A stretch of DNA of 64,000 bases from Campylobacter sp. RM16189 (GTDB lineage: Bacteria; Campylobacterota; Campylobacteria; Campylobacterales; Campylobacteraceae), in contig NZ_LIWR01000004.1 in NCBI RefSeq assembly GCF_012978815.1, positions 124,001 to 188,000 of the forward strand, in the 5' to 3' direction. Shown here piece after piece: positions 47,852 to 57,295 of the stretch; position 1 is the first letter of the stretch, and every line of letters begins with the position of its first letter. Made by a program: the position numbers and the translations under genes. The notes beneath the pieces were generated by a model, which had not been told where the DNA came from, did not search any database, and saw nothing but the letters and a program-made list of their open reading frames with translations.

Positions 47852-49930
47852 ATGCAAAGAAAAGTTATGCTAAGCTTTGCTCTTGTCGGTGTTTTAATGG
47901 CTAATGACAATATTGATCTTAAAGCCTTAGATAGCGTTACTGTAACCGCTCAAAGATCTTCTCAAAACATGGATCAAATCAGCAAAAGCATATCGGCAAT
48001 AAACAAAGAAACTATTGAAAGAAAAATCGGCACTAGTGTCCCTTCTTTAATCAGCGAGGCACCGGGGGTATCGATGGTAAATGAAGGAATGGACTCAGGA
48101 ACTATAAACGTTCGAGGATTTAGCTCGTCTGATTATAGAGTTCCTATGTTTATTGACGGACTTAGATTTAGAGGTAGGCCAGCATTTGAATATTCTATTT
48201 TCAGCCCTGATCAAATAGAGAGAATTGAGATCATAAGAGGTCCTGCCAGCACGCTTTATGGTACAGACGCCTTTGGCGGTATAGTAAATTTGGTAACAAA
48301 AAGAGCAAGCGGAGATGTCTTTGGAGAATTTAAACTCTCTGATACCTACATAAGCTCACAATATCAAAGCGTAAATAAAGGGACACAAAATCGCCTACAG
48401 CTCGGGTTTGTCGGAAATGGATTTGACGCTTTACTTGGATTAAATTATAAAAACGGCAAAGAATATAAGACCCCTGCCGGAAAGATAGATAATACAAACT
48501 ATAGTTATAAAAGCTTAGACTTTAAAGGCGGATATAGCTTTGCCGACCATCATAGAATCGAACTTGTAACAAGATACACCGAGTCTAAAAGAGGTGTTGT
48601 CGGCACCTCTGTAGGAGCTCCAGGAACAGCTAACAAAAAAGGATTTCAAAAATATATCAGAGAAGATCCTCTCAGGGAAAAATATATAGCTATTAATTAT
48701 GATGCCAATATAAATAACAAAATTATTTTAGACTCTAGCTTATACTATAGAGAGCTTTTTACGCATCTTAACATAAGACCGTATATAGGCTCATTCTCAC
48801 CAAGACAAGTTGATAACTACGTTAATGGACCTGAAGTATATGGCGGTAAATTTATAGGAAAATACATAGGAGAAAATTTAACTCAAACCTACGGAATAGA
48901 CTTTTATTATGAAGATTGGGATAGCGTTTATCAAAGTATAAACAAAGGACCAAAATTTAGAAATAGACTCAGAACTAAGCAGCTTGATGTAGCAGGATTT
49001 GGCCTGCTTGAGTATGGCTTTAACAATGGAGCCATTTTAAGCGCAAACCTAAGATACGACCATATCAAAACCTCATTTGATATGGATAGCAGCATGAGTC
49101 CGTCTGTAAAAAAACTATATGAAAACGCAAATAATAGAAAAGACTCAAGAGCTAGCTATGGGCTTGGTCTTATCTATCCTTTGGTTGGAGATTTGGAATT
49201 TGTAGGAAATTTCTCCACATCATTTAGAGCGCCTATGAGCGGTGAAGTAGCTCCTATATTAACATTTTCCGGAGCCGAAGCTTATCTTCCAAATCCGGAG
49301 TTAAAAATAGAAAAAGGTGTAACATACGAAGCCGGACTTAGATATAGCGACCAAATGCTAAGATCAAATTTGATATTTTATACGGGAGATTATAAAGATT
49401 TGATCGTAGAAAAAAGCTGGACCACAGGCGCAACGACTTATTATCAGGCTCAAAATATAAATAGAGCGAAAATTAGCGGGCTTGAGTTTGATTTAGCCTA
49501 TAAAGTTTTAAATTCTTTAGAGTTTAAAACCAGCCTTGCTTACACGAGAGGCAAAAATAAAAACACCGGTAAGCCTTTGCCTGAGATCGCGCCTCTTAGC
49601 GGACATGTAGCACTTTCATACTCCTCTACTTTCCTTAAGAATTCATATATAGAGTATAGCGGTGATTGGGCTGCACGCAAAACGCGCATAGATGAAAGCA
49701 TGGAAAAACAAAGAGCCGGATATTTTGTGCATAACATATATTTTGGAAAAAGCTTTGGCAAATTTGGCATGCTTAAAGATCTTAGCCTAAATTTTGGTGT
49801 TGAAAATATTTTCAATAAAGAGTATGCTCCGAGTTTAAGCTATGAAGCGATAGCGCAGCCAAGAAGTGCGACAAACCCACTTTTAAATCCGGGCAGAAAT
49901 TTCAAGCTTGGATTTAAAGCAAGTTTTTAA
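47852..49930 (+). CDS. TonB-dependent outer-membrane receptor (heme/siderophore-type)
   Basis: This 692-residue receptor has a signal peptide (about 1-17), a TonB box-like VTVTAQ segment, a plug domain (residues about 35-145: SVPSLISEAPGVSMV, NVRGF, IERIEIIRGPASTLYGTDAFGGIVN) and a 22-strand barrel ending in a terminal Phe. The FRAP and NPEL motifs typical of heme and some siderophore receptors lie around residues 455-485. It is the first gene of an operon with a binding protein, a permease and an ATPase. An intact FNR-type box precedes it. Substrate not determined; heme, an iron chelate or, given the nos relic, copper are options. Confidence 0.88.
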   Translation: MQRKVMLSFALVGVLMANDNIDLKALDSVTVTAQRSSQNMDQISKSISAINKETIERKIGTSVPSLISEAPGVSMVNEGMDSGTINVRGFSSSDYRVPMFIDGLRFRGRPAFEYSIFSPDQIERIEIIRGPASTLYGTDAFGGIVNLVTKRASGDVFGEFKLSDTYISSQYQSVNKGTQNRLQLGFVGNGFDALLGLNYKNGKEYKTPAGKIDNTNYSYKSLDFKGGYSFADHHRIELVTRYTESKRGVVGTSVGAPGTANKKGFQKYIREDPLREKYIAINYDANINNKIILDSSLYYRELFTHLNIRPYIGSFSPRQVDNYVNGPEVYGGKFIGKYIGENLTQTYGIDFYYEDWDSVYQSINKGPKFRNRLRTKQLDVAGFGLLEYGFNNGAILSANLRYDHIKTSFDMDSSMSPSVKKLYENANNRKDSRASYGLGLIYPLVGDLEFVGNFSTSFRAPMSGEVAPILTFSGAEAYLPNPELKIEKGVTYEAGLRYSDQMLRSNLIFYTGDYKDLIVEKSWTTGATTYYQAQNINRAKISGLEFDLAYKVLNSLEFKTSLAYTRGKNKNTGKPLPEIAPLSGHVALSYSSTFLKNSYIEYSGDWAARKTRIDESMEKQRAGYFVHNIYFGKSFGKFGMLKDLSLNFGVENIFNKEYAPSLSYEAIAQPRSATNPLLNPGRNFKLGFKASF

Positions 49931-49935
49931 ATTTA

Positions 49936-49959
49936 AGGGCAAGGCTATAAGCCTGCCCT
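49936..49959 (+). terminator. Hairpin between the TonB receptor and its ABC transporter genes
   Basis: AGGGCA and GGCT pair with AGCC and TGCCCT around one bulged A, and ATTTTC follows. It could be a partial terminator that makes more receptor than transporter. Confidence 0.5.
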
Positions 49960-49981
49960 ATTTTCAACTAAAAGGATAAAT

Positions 49982-51019
49982 TTGAAAATTTTAGCGATGG
50001 TTATAGCTTTTTGCTTATCTTTAAATGCGGTAGAATTTACAGATCAAAATGGCAATAAATTCTATTTTAAAGAGTCCATTAAAAGCGTTGCCTTATTTCC
50101 GATACCTCTAGCTTCATTTTCTCTTAGTGTAGAAAATAACACATCTCGCCTAGCTTCTATCCATCCTATGGCCAAAAAAAATATTAATCGCGCAATGCTA
50201 TCAAAAATGATAAAAGGCTCTTCTAAAATTCCGGTTGGAGGTATAGGAGATGATTTTATGCCAAACATGGAAGAGCTTATTAAACTCTCTCCGGAACTTG
50301 TAATCCAATGGGGTATGAGAGGAGAAAAGCTTATAGAACCGCTAAAGAAAGTAGGCCTAAACGTAGCGCTTGTAAATCTAAGAGGAACGGAAGAAGATCC
50401 GCTTTTCTGGTTTGATATGCTAGGTAAAATTTACGAAAAAGAGGATAGAGTAGCACAAATTTTAAACAATAGAGCTCAAACCAGAGCAAAAATAGAAGAA
50501 TTTACAAAGAGTCTTCAAAATAAGCCGAAAGTCTTGTTTATATTTGGAAGAGACAAGAGCTTTGAAGCCGCTGGTAAAAATACATATTTTGATTATGAAA
50601 TTTCGTTAAGCGGTGGAAAAAATATAGCAAATTTCAATGGGTTTAGGATAATCAATAAAGAAGAGATTATTGCGCAAAATCCTGATATTATCCTTCTTAG
50701 CAACTTTGATAATTTAACCCCAAATGACTTTTTTCAAGACAGGCTTTTAAAAAGCGTAAAAGCGGTAAAAAATAAAGCTATTTACAAAATGCCTATTGGC
50801 GGAGATATGTGGGAGCCGCCCACCGGTGAATCACACCTTGCATGGCTATGGTTTAGCATACTTTTTTCAGGGCAAAATCATTTGAGTTTGGTAGAAGAGA
50901 TGAGAAAAAGCTATAAAATACTTTATGAGTATGACTTAAAGGATGACGATATAGCTCAAATTTTACGCTTTGATATGAACGGCGATAGCAAATTTTACGA
51001 TTTTTTCAAGACTAAATGA
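49982..51019 (+). CDS. Periplasmic binding protein of an iron/heme/cobalamin-type ABC importer
   Basis: This 345-residue FecB/BtuF-type protein has a signal peptide (about 1-16) and two Rossmann-like lobes joined by a helix. PIPLASFSLSVEN and SIHPMAKKNINRAML typify a subgroup found with metal-chelate receptors; the PELVIQWG and NPDIILLSN strands follow. It starts at a TTG with AGGATAA upstream. It overlaps the permease gene by 4 bases. Confidence 0.82.
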   Translation: MKILAMVIAFCLSLNAVEFTDQNGNKFYFKESIKSVALFPIPLASFSLSVENNTSRLASIHPMAKKNINRAMLSKMIKGSSKIPVGGIGDDFMPNMEELIKLSPELVIQWGMRGEKLIEPLKKVGLNVALVNLRGTEEDPLFWFDMLGKIYEKEDRVAQILNNRAQTRAKIEEFTKSLQNKPKVLFIFGRDKSFEAAGKNTYFDYEISLSGGKNIANFNGFRIINKEEIIAQNPDIILLSNFDNLTPNDFFQDRLLKSVKAVKNKAIYKMPIGGDMWEPPTGESHLAWLWFSILFSGQNHLSLVEEMRKSYKILYEYDLKDDDIAQILRFDMNGDSKFYDFFKTK

Positions 51020-51978
51020 AAAAATATATCTTCTTACTATTTTTACTCGCGCTAGTATCTGTCTTCTCTATAGTTGTGGGACGAATTTCACTTGAAGAGC
51101 TTAGAAATTACTACACAAATGATTTTGATACCTTACAAACGATTATTTTTGATTTACGCTTGCCAAGGCTTATAGTCGCCTTTTTAGTCGGTGCAAGCCT
51201 AAGTGTAGCAGGAGTCATCTTCCAAGCCATGTTTCAAAATCCGCTCGTTAGCCCAAATATACTTGGCGTAGGAAGCGGAGCCGGATTTGGTGCGGTAGTT
51301 TGCATCTTAATCTTTTCAAATCCGTTTATCACACAAATCGGAGCTTTTATATTTGGATTTTTGGCTGTTATGATATCTTATGCCTTAGGCACTTTGGTCA
51401 ATAAAAACTCAAAACTTATGCTGGTTTTAGCAGGTATTATCACAGGAGCTATTTTTGAAGCTTTGATTTCTATTGTAAAATACGTAGCAGATACCGAAGA
51501 AAAGCTCCCAAGCATAGTATATTGGCTAATGGGAAGCCTAAATGCCATATCGTGGGACGATGTGATAATTTTAGCTCCGATTTGCACCATAGGACTTGTT
51601 ATTTTAAGCCTAATGGGATGGAAGTTAAACATATTATCTCTTGGCAATGAGCAAGCAAGCATTTTTGGCGAAAATAAATTCTTAGGCTTTATATTTGTTG
51701 TTCTTGCCACACTTATCACAAGCACCAGTGTAGCCATAGCAGGGATTATAGGCTGGGTAGGACTGCTCGTCCCGCATATTACAAGATTGATATTTGGCTC
51801 CGATAACACCTCTTTAGTACCTATTTCAGCTATTTTTGGGGGTATCTTTTTAATGCTTACGGATAATGTAGCCAGAAGCGTTAGCTCGGCGGAAATTCCG
51901 CTTAGTATTTTAACCGCTCTTGTAGGAGCTCCTCTTATAGGCGTGATAATGGTTAAAAAAGGCAAAAAATGGTCTTAA
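51016..51978 (+). CDS. FecCD-family ABC importer permease
   Basis: This 320-residue membrane protein has about 9-10 helices and family segments RLPRLIVAFLVGASLSVAG, FQAMFQNPLVSPNILGVGSGAGFGA and GWVGLLVPHITR. It transports Fe-siderophore, heme or cobalamin with the ATPase encoded next. It is one chain that would work as a dimer. It overlaps the genes on both sides. Confidence 0.92.
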   Translation: MKKYIFLLFLLALVSVFSIVVGRISLEELRNYYTNDFDTLQTIIFDLRLPRLIVAFLVGASLSVAGVIFQAMFQNPLVSPNILGVGSGAGFGAVVCILIFSNPFITQIGAFIFGFLAVMISYALGTLVNKNSKLMLVLAGIITGAIFEALISIVKYVADTEEKLPSIVYWLMGSLNAISWDDVIILAPICTIGLVILSLMGWKLNILSLGNEQASIFGENKFLGFIFVVLATLITSTSVAIAGIIGWVGLLVPHITRLIFGSDNTSLVPISAIFGGIFLMLTDNVARSVSSAEIPLSILTALVGAPLIGVIMVKKGKKWS

Positions 51979-52742
51979 AGGTAGAAAATTTAAGCTTTTC
52001 ATACGATAAAAAAGAAATTTTAAGAAATTTAAATTTTAGTTTAAATTCCGGAGAGACTCTTGGCATTTTAGGAAAAAACGGTATTGGAAAATCCACTTTT
52101 CTCAAGATAATTTTAGGCATCTTAAAAACTAACCGTGGAAAAATTTTAATAGACAACAACGATATATCGTTACTCGATAACAAAAGTCGTGCAAAACTAA
52201 CAGGATATGTTCCGCAAAGCGAAAAAATAGCCTTTAGCTTCAAAGTAAAAGATATGATACTTATGGGCATAAATGCAAATATAGGTATATTTCAAAGACC
52301 TAGCAAAAGCGACAAAAAAAGAGTTGAAGAGGTAGCCGATATAGTAGGTGTTAGCGATTTTTTAAATTTGGATGTTGATGAATTAAGCGGAGGAATGCTG
52401 CAACTTGTCTTAATCGCAAGATCACTTGTGCTAAATCCTAAAATACTTATCATGGATGAGCCGACTTCATATCTTGACGTGTTTCATCAAAATGCTATTT
52501 TAAACCTTATAAAAAGACTCAATATAGAATATAAAATGTGTATCATCTTTACTTCGCACTATCCCGATCATACTCTTGCCGTGGCAGACAAGACACTACT
52601 TTTAAACGGTATTGATGGATATAAATTTGGCAACACTCGTGAAATTTTAACCGACAGAAATTTAAGTGATATTTTTAATATAGATTTTATAAATTTGGAC
52701 ATAGAAAACAAATCAAGATTATTGCCCAAATGGAGTGTATAG
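51969..52742 (+). CDS. FecE/FepC-type ABC importer ATP-binding protein
   Basis: This 257-residue ATPase has Walker A GKNGIGKST, Q-loop VPQSE, signature LSGGMLQLV, where GGQQQ is more common, Walker B ILIMDEPTS and a His in SHYPD. It closes the receptor-binding protein-permease-ATPase operon. About 165 bases without a gene follow before the convergent hydrolase gene. Confidence 0.92.
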   Translation: MVLKVENLSFSYDKKEILRNLNFSLNSGETLGILGKNGIGKSTFLKIILGILKTNRGKILIDNNDISLLDNKSRAKLTGYVPQSEKIAFSFKVKDMILMGINANIGIFQRPSKSDKKRVEEVADIVGVSDFLNLDVDELSGGMLQLVLIARSLVLNPKILIMDEPTSYLDVFHQNAILNLIKRLNIEYKMCIIFTSHYPDHTLAVADKTLLLNGIDGYKFGNTREILTDRNLSDIFNIDFINLDIENKSRLLPKWSV

Positions 52743-52906
52743 AATAATTATCTATAAATTTTATAGTGAGCAATAGCCAAAATAATATTTTATTTTTTGT
52801 TGCTTCAATATAAAAATATACTTGATATTTATAGCACTATCGTCTTCGTTTGCATTTTCATCTAATGTAAGATCCATAATTTCTTTAAAAAACAACATCA
52901 AATAAA

Positions 52907-53686
52907 TTAAAATTCGCTTATGATCATATCTATAAACTCAACTATACTCTCAACAGTAAAATGCGGATCATTTTGAACCGATATAAATTTTACATTTTTG
53001 ATTAAATTTGCAGTTTTTAGCGCAGCTTCATAAGGAACCTCATTATCGGCTATAGAGTGGCGTATAGTTATGGGTTGCTTTACATCTTCTATTCTAAATC
53101 CCCAAGGCATCGCTTGAAGCTTTATATCATATCCCATAGCAATATATCTCTCTTTTATAAGCTGTTTTAAATAATCATCTCCGTAGCTTTGTCCATATTT
53201 TTGCAGATAAATTTTACCTATGTCTTCTTGAGAATTTTCTCTGGCAAATCTATATAGCTCATTTATCTCATCATAATACTCACCATATCCTTTTAAAACC
53301 TCATCATCATATAAAGCCCCAAGCCCACTATATATATAAACCCTATGAGCTTTTTTGGCACTTACAATAGCATTCGCATATGCATGCGGAGCACCTGCAG
53401 AGATACCGATAACGCTAAATTTTTTTACTCCGATAGAGCTTAAAAGCTCATCGAACCTCTTTGCAAGCTCAATATAACTACTCTCGTAAAAATAAGAACT
53501 ACCATCATGCCCGCTTCTGTTAGGGAGTATCATTCTAATCTCCCTATCATTACAAAACCGATTCCACTCATCTTCGTCTATTGGGCTTGTCGCAATCCCA
53601 TGATGAATAACTATAGCTCTTTTAAATTTACTTCCCAAATCGACATAGCTCATCTCTTTACCGTCTTTAAATTTAAAGATATTCAT
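52907..53686 (-). CDS. Cytoplasmic alpha/beta hydrolase of a TonB-receptor operon
   Basis: This 259-residue alpha/beta hydrolase has no signal peptide. The oxyanion HHG motif is in IVIHHGIA, the nucleophile Ser in the elbow GISAG, and the acid and His are probably in SIADNEVP and NDPHFTVES. It lies 9 bases downstream of a TonB receptor gene and is read with it. Hydrolases in such places (Fes, IroE, Cee) open iron-siderophore esters, so release of iron from an imported siderophore is a reasonable inference. Periplasmic esterase is excluded by the missing signal. Confidence 0.8.
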   Translation of the reverse strand: MNIFKFKDGKEMSYVDLGSKFKRAIVIHHGIATSPIDEDEWNRFCNDREIRMILPNRSGHDGSSYFYESSYIELAKRFDELLSSIGVKKFSVIGISAGAPHAYANAIVSAKKAHRVYIYSGLGALYDDEVLKGYGEYYDEINELYRFARENSQEDIGKIYLQKYGQSYGDDYLKQLIKERYIAMGYDIKLQAMPWGFRIEDVKQPITIRHSIADNEVPYEAALKTANLIKNVKFISVQNDPHFTVESIVEFIDMIISEF

Positions 53687-53695
53687 AGTTTCCCC

Positions 53696-55639
53696 TTAAA
53701 ATTTATACTCAAATTTTACACCGACTTCTCGTGGTTCCGACATAAAGGTATATGCTCCGTAGTTCGTATCATGTTTTTTATCAAAAATATTATTTGCATA
53801 TAGATAAATTCCTATATTTTTACTATCGTAACCTATTTTGGCATCTATCAGCATATATCCTTTGCTTGAATATATATTGTTTTCATCAGAATACATCTTG
53901 CTTTGACCCCTTAAATAAGCACCCCAAAAAAATCCTCCGCCTGAATAGTAGTCAACTCCTATTGTATAGGTCCATTCTGGAGCATAATTTACATATTTAC
54001 CCTTGTAGTCCCCTTTGGCATCTTTAAAAGTTTTATAAACACTCTTTGCATATCCCAAGCTGGCATTAAACTTTAAGCTATCGCTCATAAAGTAATTTCC
54101 TTCAAGTTCAAAGCCTTGAGATTTAGCTTTTGCGGCATTTGCAGCATAGGAAAGCAAAGGAGTCACCGCCGTCATCACCTGCTTATCTTTTATATCAGCG
54201 TAAAAAACGGCTCCACTTAGATCAAATTTATCCCAAGTCGTTTTAAAACCCCACTCGTAATTGATAAGAGTCTCTTTGTCATACCACATTTTATCAATCG
54301 GCGCAGAAAATAGATAGCCACCGGCCTTATACCCCTTGGACACAGATATATAGCTCATAAAATTTTCGTTGATTTTATACTTTAGCCCCAATTTCGGAGA
54401 AAATGCATTATAAGTATCCTTTTTATCGTCGGCTAGTAAATGGTGTTTTAATCTAGCCTCGTCCTTATCAAACCTCATACCCAAAATTAACGTAAAGGCA
54501 GGTGTAATGTAAAAATCATTATGTGAAAAAAATCCATATCCTTTTGTTTTTGTTTTAGTATCGCTGTAAAGCATAACATCATTAATAATTATGCGTTTTT
54601 TTACATCGCTTATAGAGCCTTGGATTCCCGCAAGAAATTTTCCATAATCCTTATCGGCTACAAATCTAAATTCTTGCGAATAATCTTTTTGAAAATGACT
54701 TGATCTAACCCCAATCATAGAGGCAGGAGTATTGTCTCCATCATAAATTCTATTATCTTTATAGTTTCTAAAAGTAGATAGGGAGGTAAATTCGTAATCT
54801 TTAAATTTATAGCTTAATTTAAGAGAATTTTCGTAATTTTTTAAGTTGCCTTTACCTTCAATATTATTAGAAACTTTTCTCAAATCTTTAGCATTTGAAA
54901 GATTCATAGCAGGAGCCCCTATTTTACTATTATATAGGCTTTGTATCAAATCTAAATTTAAACTTTCGGTAGGTTTAAATTTAAGATAGAGTTTTGCAAA
55001 ATTTGTTTTTTCATAATCATCTGTTTTATTTAGATACTCATTGTATACAAAACCATCCTTTCTCCTACTAAAACCGTTCAAGCGAGCTAAAAATTTATCC
55101 TCTACTATTGCTCCTCCTGCGCTAAAATTTAGCCCTTTTAGATTATCACTTCCAAGCTTTAAACCAATTTTTGATTCAAGATCGTTCGTGGGCTCTTTAG
55201 AAACTATATTTATAGCTCCTGCGTAAGCATTTTTCCCGTAAAGTATACTTTGAGGACCCTTTAAGACCTCAATCCTTTCAATATCCTCCAAAAACAGATT
55301 GTTTCCCAATGTTCCCAAATAACTTACACCATCTACATAAAGACCCACATTTAAATTTTGCAAAGCAGTATTTGAAGCTATGCCTCTTATGTTCGGAGAA
55401 ACTATTCCGCTCGCGTTAAATATCGATAAATTTGAGGTCAAGTTAGTTATATTTTCTAATTTATTTATCTGTCTATCATCCAAATCATTTCCGCTTAAAA
55501 TTCCCATAGATACAGGAACATCTATGGCTGTTTCATCGGTTTTTTGTGCGGTTATGGTTACCTCGTCAAGCCTTAGACTATCAGCCCCATAGCAACTTAC
55601 GCAAACGGCAATACTTAGTATTAAACTATTTTTTATCAC
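53696..55639 (-). CDS. TonB-dependent receptor, FyuA-like (siderophore type)
   Basis: This 647-residue receptor starts at the GTG at 55639 with AAAGGG upstream; a longer frame lacks support. It has a signal peptide ending CYGAD, a TonB box-like DEVTITAQK, a plug (SPNIRGIASNTALQNLNVGLYVDGV, IERIEVLKGPQSILYGKNAYAGAIN) and a barrel ending in FEYKF. The plug resembles the pesticin/yersiniabactin receptor FyuA class. The hydrolase gene follows at once, and an AraC-type regulator lies divergent. Substrate: probably a ferric siderophore, not proven. Confidence 0.85.
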   Translation of the reverse strand: MIKNSLILSIAVCVSCYGADSLRLDEVTITAQKTDETAIDVPVSMGILSGNDLDDRQINKLENITNLTSNLSIFNASGIVSPNIRGIASNTALQNLNVGLYVDGVSYLGTLGNNLFLEDIERIEVLKGPQSILYGKNAYAGAINIVSKEPTNDLESKIGLKLGSDNLKGLNFSAGGAIVEDKFLARLNGFSRRKDGFVYNEYLNKTDDYEKTNFAKLYLKFKPTESLNLDLIQSLYNSKIGAPAMNLSNAKDLRKVSNNIEGKGNLKNYENSLKLSYKFKDYEFTSLSTFRNYKDNRIYDGDNTPASMIGVRSSHFQKDYSQEFRFVADKDYGKFLAGIQGSISDVKKRIIINDVMLYSDTKTKTKGYGFFSHNDFYITPAFTLILGMRFDKDEARLKHHLLADDKKDTYNAFSPKLGLKYKINENFMSYISVSKGYKAGGYLFSAPIDKMWYDKETLINYEWGFKTTWDKFDLSGAVFYADIKDKQVMTAVTPLLSYAANAAKAKSQGFELEGNYFMSDSLKFNASLGYAKSVYKTFKDAKGDYKGKYVNYAPEWTYTIGVDYYSGGGFFWGAYLRGQSKMYSDENNIYSSKGYMLIDAKIGYDSKNIGIYLYANNIFDKKHDTNYGAYTFMSEPREVGVKFEYKF

Positions 55640-55685
55640 AATAAACCCTTTAAGTAAAAAAATTATCAAATAGTAGTATAATCAT

Positions 55686-55722
55686 TTTGAGTTTTGGTAT
55701 CAATAATATTTTTGCACTCAAA
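55686..55722. promoter_or_regulatory. Inverted repeat in the AraC/receptor divergent promoter region
   Basis: TTTGAGT (55686-55692) and ACTCAAA (55716-55722) form an inverted repeat with a 23-base spacer, next to a TATAAT (55677-55682) reading towards the AraC gene. It may be an operator for the AraC-type regulator or for a repressor. Confidence 0.4.
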
Positions 55723-55752
55723 GAATTTATTTTTACGATTTTAGGAATTTTT

Positions 55753-56676
55753 GTGAAAAAAATTAAAGTAGATGAAATTTATCAAAAACTGCATCGTTAT
55801 GATGGCGGAGACATTGACGAAAAAGAGATGAGGATATCTACAAAAAGAGTCCAAATCAATGATGATATGGATTTTTGGATACAAAAATTTAGTTTTAAAA
55901 ACGATACTGAAATCATAAACGATCTTTATCCTATTAATGGATTTTTTATAAATTTTACTATTGAAGGAGGGGCTACTTTAAAAACGTTTAATTCAAAAAT
56001 AAAATATTGCAATAATTTAACCACCATATCAACCGCAAACAATCTACTGGCAGATTTACAAGCCGAACAAGGGAAAAATAATATAAATGCAGGAATTTTT
56101 ATAAGCAACAACTTTATAAAAAATAATTTTTCAGATATTATAAACCCTTTTGAAAACAAAGTTTTACAACAGTCAAAAACCAATTTATGCTCCCAATTTT
56201 ACTTAAATCAAATTTTAAATTTAAATAGCGATGATCCATTAGATAGGCTATTTGTAGAGAGCAAGGTTTTGGAGCTAATACATAATGAATTTATTAACCT
56301 TAAGAGATATAAAAAACAAAACAATCATGTCATCTTGAGTGAATTTGACAAAGCAGCAATAATAAAAGCAAAAGAAATTTTAGCATCCAATATCCAAAAT
56401 CCACCTAGTATAAAAGAGCTTGCAAGAAAGATCAAACTAAATGAATTTAAGTTAAAATTCGGTTTTAAAAAGCTATTTAATCAAACTCCTTATGAATTTT
56501 TACATAAAGAAAGGATAAAACACGCTTTTGATTTAGCAAAAAATTCGGAAATGAATATATCGGAAATATCAGCAGCCGTAGGATTTAAAAATCAAGGTTA
56601 TTTCGCCAAAGCTTTCAAGAAGCACTATAATATTTCGCCAAAAGATATAATGAAAACAAGAGAATATTATTACTAA
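55753..56676 (+). CDS. AraC-family regulator, PchR/YbtA-like
   Basis: The C-terminal about 100 of 307 residues hold two helix-turn-helix motifs (SIKELARKIKLNEFKLKFGFKK and, later, NISEISAAVGFKNQGYFAKAF). The N-terminal domain should bind the effector. The GFKKLFNQTPYEFLHKERI region resembles PchR and YbtA, which sense internalised ferric siderophore and activate the receptor gene. I chose the GTG at 55753, with AGGA upstream. It is divergent from the receptor-hydrolase genes, the usual location for this type. Confidence 0.85.
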   Translation: MKKIKVDEIYQKLHRYDGGDIDEKEMRISTKRVQINDDMDFWIQKFSFKNDTEIINDLYPINGFFINFTIEGGATLKTFNSKIKYCNNLTTISTANNLLADLQAEQGKNNINAGIFISNNFIKNNFSDIINPFENKVLQQSKTNLCSQFYLNQILNLNSDDPLDRLFVESKVLELIHNEFINLKRYKKQNNHVILSEFDKAAIIKAKEILASNIQNPPSIKELARKIKLNEFKLKFGFKKLFNQTPYEFLHKERIKHAFDLAKNSEMNISEISAAVGFKNQGYFAKAFKKHYNISPKDIMKTREYYY

Positions 56677-56782
56677 TAAACTACTTAATATAACTTAAAA
56701 TTTTATATTTTTAGCCAATAAAATGAGATTTTAAACTTTACAAAGATATAATAGCTAAAAATTATTATAAGAAAGGAAACTA

Positions 56783-57286
56783 ATGTCCGTAACACAAGAC
56801 AGACGGAATTTTATCGGATTGGCATTCGGTGCGGTTGCTGCCGTAGGCGGTGCTTTTTCGCTTGTAGCCGTCAAAAAAACTTGGGATCCGCTCCCAAGCG
56901 TAAAAGCGGCAGGATTTACTACCGTAGATCTTAGTCCCATGAAAGACGGTGAAATGCGCCAAATCGAATGGCGTAAAAAACCTATCTTTATTCTAAAAAA
57001 AGATGCAAATATGCCTGCTAACGACAAAAGAGACGTAGTAGTCGGGGATTCAAGATACATAGTAGCCATAGCGCTTTGCACCCATCTTGGCTGTATTCCT
57101 GAGTGGAGAGCAAGCAAGCAAGTCTTTATCTGCGCCTGTCACGCGGGAGAATTTAACGTAGACGGTATCAACACCTTCGGTCCTCCTCCAAGACCTCTTG
57201 ATATACCGCCGTTTAAGATAGACGGGACCAAGCTAGTACTTGGCGAAACGGGTCCTGAGTATGAAAAACTTGTAGCTCAGGCATAG
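56783..57286 (+). CDS. petA: Rieske iron-sulfur protein of the cytochrome bc complex
   Basis: This 167-residue protein has a twin-arginine signal/anchor (DRRNFIGLAFG followed by one helix). The cluster-binding boxes are CTHLGC and CACHAGEF; the second box lacks the Pro of the usual CPCHGS. PPPRPLD and the rest of the fold are normal. It accepts electrons from menaquinol and passes them to PetC. AAGGAAAC precedes the ATG. It is the first gene of petABC. Confidence 0.95.
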   Translation: MSVTQDRRNFIGLAFGAVAAVGGAFSLVAVKKTWDPLPSVKAAGFTTVDLSPMKDGEMRQIEWRKKPIFILKKDANMPANDKRDVVVGDSRYIVAIALCTHLGCIPEWRASKQVFICACHAGEFNVDGINTFGPPPRPLDIPPFKIDGTKLVLGETGPEYEKLVAQA

Positions 57287-57295
57287 GAGGAAAAT

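Noticed and set aside
51378..51965. 195-codon open frame opposite the FecCD permease
   Set aside because: No ribosome-binding site, and the plus-strand frame has all permease motifs.
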